From assembly GCF_013396335.1 (NCBI RefSeq), contig NZ_JABWSY010000020.1, positions 42,964 through 106,963 on the forward strand: a stretch of DNA of 64,000 nt, written 5' to 3'. This stretch comes from Bacillus sp. EB106-08-02-XG196. Its GTDB lineage: Bacteria > Bacillota > Bacilli > Bacillales > Cytobacillaceae. Positions 58,731 to 64,000 of this stretch are shown here, one piece after another (position 1 is the first letter of the stretch; the number at the start of each line of letters is the position of its first letter). The notes beneath the pieces were generated by a model. It had not been told where the DNA came from and searched no databases. It worked only from the letters and a program-made list of their open reading frames with translations. A program made the translations under genes and the position numbers.

Positions 58731-60113
58731 ATGTTAAGATTCTTATTTTTATTCGTTATTTTTATGTTTTTACTGTCTACTTTGCTGCCTCAACTAGACT
58801 TTAGTGTCCTGCTATCCATTCTTTGTTTAATTATTGTCTGTTTCACCTTTTTTCTTGCTAAACGATCCGTTCAAATCTTAGGGGGCGCATTTCTACTCTT
58901 GGGTCTCACTCTGCTATGGACTAGCGGAGCACAATGGCATCAATACATATTATCTTTTGGACCTATGCTTGACTTGATTACTTTATTTACCTTAGTCCCG
59001 ATATTAGGAATCCCCATTAAATTAGGTGGATATAGCGGCGGCATTCAAACCATTATTCAAAAAAAGGTAAACAATTCTGGTCAGTTGTATATTATTACCT
59101 CTGGTATTTCCTATTTTTTTAGTATTTTTATGAATCTCGCTACTCTGCCGATGACCTATTATTCGATACGTCCATCATTGAACATGTTCTCAGTTGAGAA
59201 TAAAGAACGGTTCATGAGTAGAGCTATTACTAGAGGTTTTGCCATGCCCCTATTGTGGGCACCAGTTACCCCTATCGTAGGTATTGTTATTTCTGTAACC
59301 GACGTACGCTGGATATCCATTTTACCCTATGTGATTCCACTTAGCATTTTAGGCTTGGGAATGGATTGGTTTATAGGAGCACGCAGATCTAAAAAAATGC
59401 ATACTTCTGTTCAAGACGTATCTGCTCACGAAACAGCCGCAACTATTGAACAGGGTCAAATCAATTCTCCAGGCAGGATACTGCAAATTTTCTTGGCTAT
59501 TCTTATTTTTGTTATTGCCATATCTATAGCTGAATCGCTGTTTCATTATTCCTTTTTAATTCTTGTCTCTTTCCTTGTCATTCCATTTGCATTGGTTTGG
59601 TCTCTTTTCCTAAAAAAAGGAGCAGAATTTGGAAGTCAATTAATGAAGCATTTCCATTCCTTCTCAATCAGTATGAAGGATCAATTTTTCATTTTTCTAT
59701 CGGCTGGTTTTTTTATCTCGACCATCACGGTCTCCCATACCAATGAATGGTTGAATGATTGGATTTTGACGTTTATTAACGTGGCTGGTGTGGAAATCTT
59801 TATGATTCTACTTCCTTTGGTACCTTTAGCTTTTGCCTTTTTGGGACTTCATCCAGCTGTTTCATTGGCACTGATGACAGGAGGCTTGGACATATCTGCC
59901 CTTGGTCTTAATCCACACATTCTAACAGTGGCCATGTTGGCTGGTGCAGTCGCGTCCTTCTTAGTAGGTCCTTATAATGCCACATTAGGCCTAATGTCGA
60001 ATCTAGTAAAAGATACTTCTTATAAAGTATCAAATTGGAATATTGCCTTTACCTCATTTTATATCATCGTCGTTATGCTTTACTTGGTTCTCTTGCAAGT
60101 ATTTACAGGCTGA
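58731..60113 (+). CDS. Ion-transporter-superfamily-like permease of unknown substrate
   Basis: A 460-residue membrane protein with about 12 helices in two halves. The half-repeat features include FSIFMNLATLPMTYYSIRPSLN and LGLHPAVSLALMTGGLD, the latter resembling anion permeases of the IT superfamily. ATG 58731 follows an AGGGTG site. Box 8 lies directly upstream. A terminator follows. It probably carries the pathway's substrate or product across the membrane. Confidence 0.75.
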   Translation: MLRFLFLFVIFMFLLSTLLPQLDFSVLLSILCLIIVCFTFFLAKRSVQILGGAFLLLGLTLLWTSGAQWHQYILSFGPMLDLITLFTLVPILGIPIKLGGYSGGIQTIIQKKVNNSGQLYIITSGISYFFSIFMNLATLPMTYYSIRPSLNMFSVENKERFMSRAITRGFAMPLLWAPVTPIVGIVISVTDVRWISILPYVIPLSILGLGMDWFIGARRSKKMHTSVQDVSAHETAATIEQGQINSPGRILQIFLAILIFVIAISIAESLFHYSFLILVSFLVIPFALVWSLFLKKGAEFGSQLMKHFHSFSISMKDQFFIFLSAGFFISTITVSHTNEWLNDWILTFINVAGVEIFMILLPLVPLAFAFLGLHPAVSLALMTGGLDISALGLNPHILTVAMLAGAVASFLVGPYNATLGLMSNLVKDTSYKVSNWNIAFTSFYIIVVMLYLVLLQVFTG

Positions 60114-60130
60114 CTAGGGAAAAAAAATGA

Positions 60131-60166
60131 AAAACCAGGAGCTGTCAATATAGCACCTGGTTTTTT
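60131..60166. terminator. Bidirectional terminator
   Basis: AAAACCAGG-A-GCT pairs with AGC-A-CCTGGTTTT between convergent genes, with T6. Confidence 0.85.
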
Positions 60167-60169
60167 CAT

Positions 60170-60856
60170 TTATTCTTTTTCTGACTTAATTTCTTTTAGA
60201 ATTTCTTTTGCAAAGTGACCAAGAGTTCCGTTACTATAGGCACGGATTACTTCAGGCGCAATGGATGTTAAAGCCCTTTTAGTATATTCAGTTGAATATT
60301 GATTTTTTGACATTTCATTCTCAATCGCGACAGCTGTTTTCAAGGCATGGTACGTTGCCAACTTATTTACTTTAATCAAATGGTCCTCTCGGTCTATTTT
60401 CACTTGACCTAATGGTAGAAATAATTCCTCTATTTGTTTCGGTAATGCTGTCTCAGTAATAAATAAACCATTGCCATTCTCCAGTAAATCTCTCCATTGC
60501 CCCATATATTTGACACCAAAAACATTTAAGGATGGGAAATTATTTTTAATCTCATTTGTATGTATCGCCGTAGCCATATTAACAATATTAATAGAAGAAA
60601 CTGGTTGCATTTTTATTATTTCATTTGAAATGAATGGGATGATCTCTTTTGCTGGTAGTGCTAATATAAATATATCGATTTCGTTAAATTTACTTGGGGT
60701 TAATAGATAGCTATTTTGATAGTGCTGAACAAAATCTTCCGTTTTCGTTAATGAAGGATGATAAACTCCTATTGATATGTTCGTTTTATTCCAGTGTTCC
60801 ATCAGGGCTTTCCCCAATTTACCAATACCCACTAAACACACTTTTACTTTCTTCAA
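60170..60856 (-). CDS. NAD(P)-binding protein, pyrroline-5-carboxylate reductase-like
   Basis: A 228-residue protein with a Rossmann motif VCLVGIGKLGKALMEHW at the start and ILALPAKEIIPFI before the second helix, as in ProC and related NAD(P)-dependent dehydrogenases. It is shorter than ProC, and the dimer helix region is divergent, so a different imine or keto acid substrate is likely. TTG 60856 follows AGAGGTG by seven bases; GTG 60865 overlaps the site. It follows the permease gene by about 100 bases and probably shares its transcript. Confidence 0.75.
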   Translation of the reverse strand: MKKVKVCLVGIGKLGKALMEHWNKTNISIGVYHPSLTKTEDFVQHYQNSYLLTPSKFNEIDIFILALPAKEIIPFISNEIIKMQPVSSINIVNMATAIHTNEIKNNFPSLNVFGVKYMGQWRDLLENGNGLFITETALPKQIEELFLPLGQVKIDREDHLIKVNKLATYHALKTAVAIENEMSKNQYSTEYTKRALTSIAPEVIRAYSNGTLGHFAKEILKEIKSEKE

Positions 60857-60963
60857 GATCTTCACCTCTCCTAATCATTGCAAAAATAAAAAACAGGACT
60901 ATTAGCTTGGTCCGAAAACGACTTCGCCGATAGCCCCCATTTTTCAACTACGTTTGATCTTTT

Positions 60964-62412
60964 TTACCAAATTAATACAGCTATTAATGTTGCAATGAAA
61001 AGCCCAGTCATGACAGGGATGAAGTTCTTTCTGGCGAGCTCAATTGGTGATATTTGCAAGAAGCCTGCCACAGCAACAAGTGAAGACCAAGCAACAATCG
61101 TTCCTCCACCCCAAATTGCGCCCATTTGACCTATTGCTGCCATAGTCGAAGGATCAATACTACTTCCGTTCGCTAAAGCTCCAGACAGAGCACCTGTCAA
61201 TGGAAGCCCTGAGAATCCTGAGCCGTCTAAGCCAGTTACTAATCCAACAATCAAAATACCAAATCCAGCAATAAAGGAGTTTTGAGGAATGAAAGTCTGT
61301 CCAGCCTGAATCATATCAAATAGAAATGCTGGCTTCGCAGCTTCTGCGTCAAGCGAAAGAATACTTGGTGTAAAATCTCCACTACCCATGAAGAAGAAAC
61401 CTGCAATTGGAATAACTGGAGCCATCGCTCTGAATGCAAATACAAAGCCTTCTGTAATATGGTCACTAATTTTATCAAGCGCATGAATGCGGTTAAAAGC
61501 AATGGTTGCTAGGATTAGTAGAACGGCAGCCACACCACCAACAAAAGCTGCTCCATCGGTTCCTTCAAAACCAGCACCACCAGAGAATTTGGATTGGAAC
61601 ATATAAATCATGACAGCCAACATGGATAATGGCACTAAGATGGCAAATCTCTTACTCCATTTATTTTTCCTATTTACCATCTCAACACTTTCTTCAGTCG
61701 TAGCAGCAAGTTCATCCGCAACATTAAAAAATGCATTATCAGTTGAAAAATTCATATCCGGATCTAAAGTGGAACTTTTTACGATTGATTTTCGATGTGC
61801 AAAATAAACCACACCCAATGCACTAATACCAGTTATCAGAGAAAGAATTAATCCTCTATCTGTAACTAAAGTTTTATCTATTCCTGCAGCCTTTGCACTA
61901 AGCATAGGAGCAACTTGCATGATATAGTCAGATGATAGTGCCATCCCTTGACCAGCAATAACAACTACCATAGCCGCTGTCATGACTGGCAATCCCGCAC
62001 GGACTGCAGCCGGTACTAATAACGCACAAATGAGAGGGACCGCTGGTGTTGGCCAGAAAAATAATGAAATAACATAGGTCACAACCATTAATACAAAATA
62101 AGAGACATGGCCGTTAACCATTATTTTTTGAATAGGGATAATTAGTTTTTTGTCAGCACCTAAATCTCTTAAAGAATTAAGTAGTGCAATCATCAGGGAA
62201 ATAATTAAGAAAATGCTGAATAACTCCTTAGCAGCAACGAGGTTTGCATTAAAGACTGCTTGAAATCCTGAAATCAAGTTCCCTTTATATACTACCGCTA
62301 CTAAAAATGTACCTATAATGACTGGTAATACAACACCTTTTCTAAATAGCATCGTAGTAATGACAGAAACAGTTACAAGAGCGTAAATCCAATGAGCTAA
62401 TGTTAATTCCAT
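60964..62412 (-). CDS. Permease of the ion transporter superfamily (dicarboxylate/organic anion-like)
   Basis: A 482-residue membrane protein with about 12 helices. Conserved features are FFWPTPAVPLICALLVPAAV and GTIVAWSSLVAVAGFLQISP; layout resembles C4-dicarboxylate/citrate-type permeases. ATG 62412 follows AGGGG; a longer frame upstream has no site. A GntR box (62600-62609) lies 190 bases upstream. It probably belongs to the regulon and moves an organic acid or amide. Confidence 0.75.
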   Translation of the reverse strand: MELTLAHWIYALVTVSVITTMLFRKGVVLPVIIGTFLVAVVYKGNLISGFQAVFNANLVAAKELFSIFLIISLMIALLNSLRDLGADKKLIIPIQKIMVNGHVSYFVLMVVTYVISLFFWPTPAVPLICALLVPAAVRAGLPVMTAAMVVVIAGQGMALSSDYIMQVAPMLSAKAAGIDKTLVTDRGLILSLITGISALGVVYFAHRKSIVKSSTLDPDMNFSTDNAFFNVADELAATTEESVEMVNRKNKWSKRFAILVPLSMLAVMIYMFQSKFSGGAGFEGTDGAAFVGGVAAVLLILATIAFNRIHALDKISDHITEGFVFAFRAMAPVIPIAGFFFMGSGDFTPSILSLDAEAAKPAFLFDMIQAGQTFIPQNSFIAGFGILIVGLVTGLDGSGFSGLPLTGALSGALANGSSIDPSTMAAIGQMGAIWGGGTIVAWSSLVAVAGFLQISPIELARKNFIPVMTGLFIATLIAVLIW

Positions 62413-62599
62413 ATATTCCCCTCCGACTCTCCGCATTTTTTTGACCCAGGTTCCATTTATGGGTGGCAAGCAATATTAAGTTTGCAAATTTTGATGAGGT
62501 AATGATTATGCAGTCTATCAAATTTATGTATTCCCTCATATAAAAATAGGTACATCTTTTCTTGCCAGTTTACCAATCTTGTACATTGTGCATTGTAGA

Positions 62600-62609
62600 T
62601 TGTATACCA
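62600..62609. promoter_or_regulatory. GntR operator box 9 (TTGTATACCA)
   Basis: Full match, on the permease side of the divergent region. Confidence 0.7.
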
Positions 62610-62695
62610 TGGTAATATAAAAAATTTCTCTCTTTTTTAAAAAATTATGATTCCTACTAAATCACGTTGCAAACGAATGATTTCCAAACAACCAA

Positions 62696-62709
62696 AGATA
62701 ACGCTTTCA
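62696..62709 (-). promoter_or_regulatory. Candidate cre site
   Basis: Minus strand TGAAAGCGTTATCT, one mismatch from TGWAANCGNTNWCA; about 290 bases before the permease start, far for direct control. Confidence 0.3.
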
Positions 62710-62879
62710 TATTCTATTTGACTCGTAACCACCTCCGAGTTTTCACTATTTACACCTTATTAAACATAATAACATCATTACTTTAATCGTGCAAATAATT
62801 TTAAATATTTTGATATTTTTGTATTTTAAAATTACTCTATTGCTAATACTCATAGCTTTCGGTAAAATAGAGTGAAAAA

Positions 62880-62898
62880 TCGGTATATCGTATACCGA
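62880..62898. promoter_or_regulatory. GntR operator box 10, extended palindrome
   Basis: TCGGTATA-TCG-TATACCGA, perfect 8-bp arms with the same N3 spacing as box 2; about 185 bases before the aspartate-dehydrogenase-like gene. Confidence 0.65.
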
Positions 62899-63082
62899 AT
62901 GATAAATACAATATTTCCCATTTTTTCCTTTCTATCCTGCAATTTTACTCGCAACCAACTTTTTATTAGATTTACAATAGCATGGATTAATGGTCCATGC
63001 TAGGAAGTTGTGAGGGAATCTAACAGAGTTTTACAAAGTTAACGTTATTAATCTATCAAAAATAATATGAGGTGGTTGTATA

Positions 63083-63889
63083 ATGCTAAAAGCTGGGATC
63101 ATTGGTTATGGAACAATAGGAAAGGGTATTGCCGATTTAATTCAATCACAACAAGCAGGAGACATTGAGCTGCAAAGCGTTCTTGTCAGGAACCCAAATC
63201 GAATGGTGGAGCTTTCGCATCCCCCTTTTTCAATCACGAACGATGAAGAGTTTTTTTTCAAGCAAGATCTAGATATTGTAATCGAAGCTGCAGGCCATCA
63301 AGCTTTACAATTATATGGAGAAAAAGCTTTGAAAAGCGGGAGTCATTTAGTGGTCATTTCCGTGGGAGCGCTAGCCGACAGTGAGTTTCTGGAAACCCTA
63401 CATAAAACAGCACAGGAAAATAACAAACAAATTCTAATTCCGTCAGCCGCTATTGGTGGCTTAGATAGAATTGCTGCAGGGGTATTAGGTGAAATTGAAG
63501 AGATTACCCTTATTACGAGGAAGCCTGTAAAAAGTTGGTACGGAACGATTGCGGAAGAAAAGGTTAACCTAGAAACGATTTCTGAGCCATATTGTATCTT
63601 TGAAGGGAATGCGAGAAATGCTTCAAAATTATTCCCTGAAAATGTCAACGTTTCTGCAACATTAAGTCTAGCAGGAATAGGATTCGAAAAAACGAATGTT
63701 CAAGTTTATGTCGATCCTACCATTCAGCGTAATATGCATACCATTAAGGCTAGAGGTTTTTTTGGAAAAATCGAGATATCTGTTCAAAATCAACCCTACC
63801 AACAAAATCCTAAATCCAGCCCCATTGTAGCGATGAGTGTTGCAAAGGTGTTAAAAAACTTAACCTCTTCCATTGTTATCGGAGTTTAA
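63083..63889 (+). CDS. Aspartate dehydrogenase-like protein (NadX family)
   Basis: A 268-residue protein with Rossmann motif AGIIGYGTIGKGIADLI and the segments VIEAAGHQAL, VVISVGALAD and IPSAAIGGLDRIAAG, which match L-aspartate dehydrogenase. The family makes iminoaspartate or reductively aminates oxaloacetate. ATG 63083 follows GAGGTGG. A second GntR box (box 10) is upstream. NAD biosynthesis genes are not adjacent, so a catabolic role (deaminating an amino acid from the pathway) is more likely than quinolinate synthesis. Confidence 0.85.
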   Translation: MLKAGIIGYGTIGKGIADLIQSQQAGDIELQSVLVRNPNRMVELSHPPFSITNDEEFFFKQDLDIVIEAAGHQALQLYGEKALKSGSHLVVISVGALADSEFLETLHKTAQENNKQILIPSAAIGGLDRIAAGVLGEIEEITLITRKPVKSWYGTIAEEKVNLETISEPYCIFEGNARNASKLFPENVNVSATLSLAGIGFEKTNVQVYVDPTIQRNMHTIKARGFFGKIEISVQNQPYQQNPKSSPIVAMSVAKVLKNLTSSIVIGV

Positions 63890-63898
63890 ACAAATAAA

Positions 63899-63924
63899 AG
63901 AAAGAGCTAGAATTAGCTCTTTCC
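63899..63924 (+). terminator. Hairpin after the aspartate-dehydrogenase-like gene
   Basis: AAAGAGCTA (63901-63909) pairs with TAGCTCTTT (63914-63922), a perfect 9-bp stem with a 4-base loop. Confidence 0.7.
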
Positions 63925-63927
63925 AGA

Positions 63928-63965
63928 TTGTCGAGAAAGGGTATCTTTCTCGGCAATTTTTTATT
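63928..63965 (+). terminator. Second terminator, stronger
   Basis: TTGTCGAGAAAG (63928-63939) pairs with CTTTCTCGGCAA (63945-63956), followed by T7. Confidence 0.8.
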
Positions 63966-64000
63966 TTATCAGAGTCTAACCTACGATTTTTCAAAAAATT

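Larger units (their letters stand above)
62413..63082. other. 670-base divergent intergenic region
   Basis: Between the permease and aspartate-dehydrogenase-like genes. It holds two GntR boxes and a candidate cre site. No coding region or RNA gene is visible. It is AT-rich, about 70 percent by eye. Confidence 0.6.

Overview
The window looks like a low-GC Gram-positive endospore-former relative, most likely Bacillaceae (Bacillus/Neobacillus type). The signs are strong AGGAGG-type ribosome sites, frequent TTG/GTG starts, a type-B RNase P RNA, a long SRP RNA with an Alu domain, sigma-A and sigma-54 promoters, and families typical of Bacillus (HelD, EcsC, YwaF-like, DUF3006). It is mostly accessory metabolism rather than core genome.

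Layout. 0-8.2 kb: an OFA-type MFS transporter cut by the left edge, with a structured leader; a subtilase with SLH domains whose signal peptide is separated by a one-base frameshift; a SEC-C protein; a GDSL/SGNH hydrolase; an alpha-galactosidase (GH4). 8.4-19.6 kb: a five-gene operon with two DUF917/HyuA-type hydantoinase pairs around an NCS1 permease, behind a consensus sigma-54 promoter and its enhancer-binding regulator; divergent to it are a YjiH-like membrane protein and an amidohydrolase. 19.7-23.5 kb: nitronate monooxygenase and an NAD salvage operon (Nudix regulator, PnuC, frameshifted NadR). 23.7-27.4 kb: a sulfatase lipoprotein with its radical SAM maturase. 27.5-36.7 kb: acetoacetyl-CoA synthetase, enoyl-CoA hydratase and thiolase, then a GntR-controlled aromatic ring-cleavage operon (FAD monooxygenase, extradiol dioxygenase, FAH hydrolase). 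36.8-50.5 kb: a mixed stretch with small regulators, membrane proteins, HAD phosphatases, rnpB and the SRP RNA gene side by side, HelD, an EcsC protein, a ComEC-like lipoprotein, an extra acyl carrier protein and a TauE exporter with an ATT start.

50.5-63.9 kb is the most interesting region. An FCD-type GntR regulator lies among genes preceded by at least ten copies of a TNGTATACNA operator, found almost only here. The candidate regulon holds a haem-oxygenase-fold diiron-type enzyme with a CADD-like ligand pattern, a creatininase-family amidohydrolase, two 2Fe-2S ferredoxins, two permeases, an aspartate-dehydrogenase-like enzyme, a 28-residue protein and two unrecognised small proteins. An aldehyde dehydrogenase, a GlcG-like protein and a split chromate-type transporter sit in the regulator's own operon. 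I infer an uncharacterised catabolic or modification pathway for a nitrogenous compound. Its substrate cannot be read from sequence.

Other non-genic structure: two arrays of a 21-bp repeat between convergent genes, a four-unit 52-bp tandem hairpin array, nested palindromic REP-like elements, and several dispersed short palindromes that often double as terminators.
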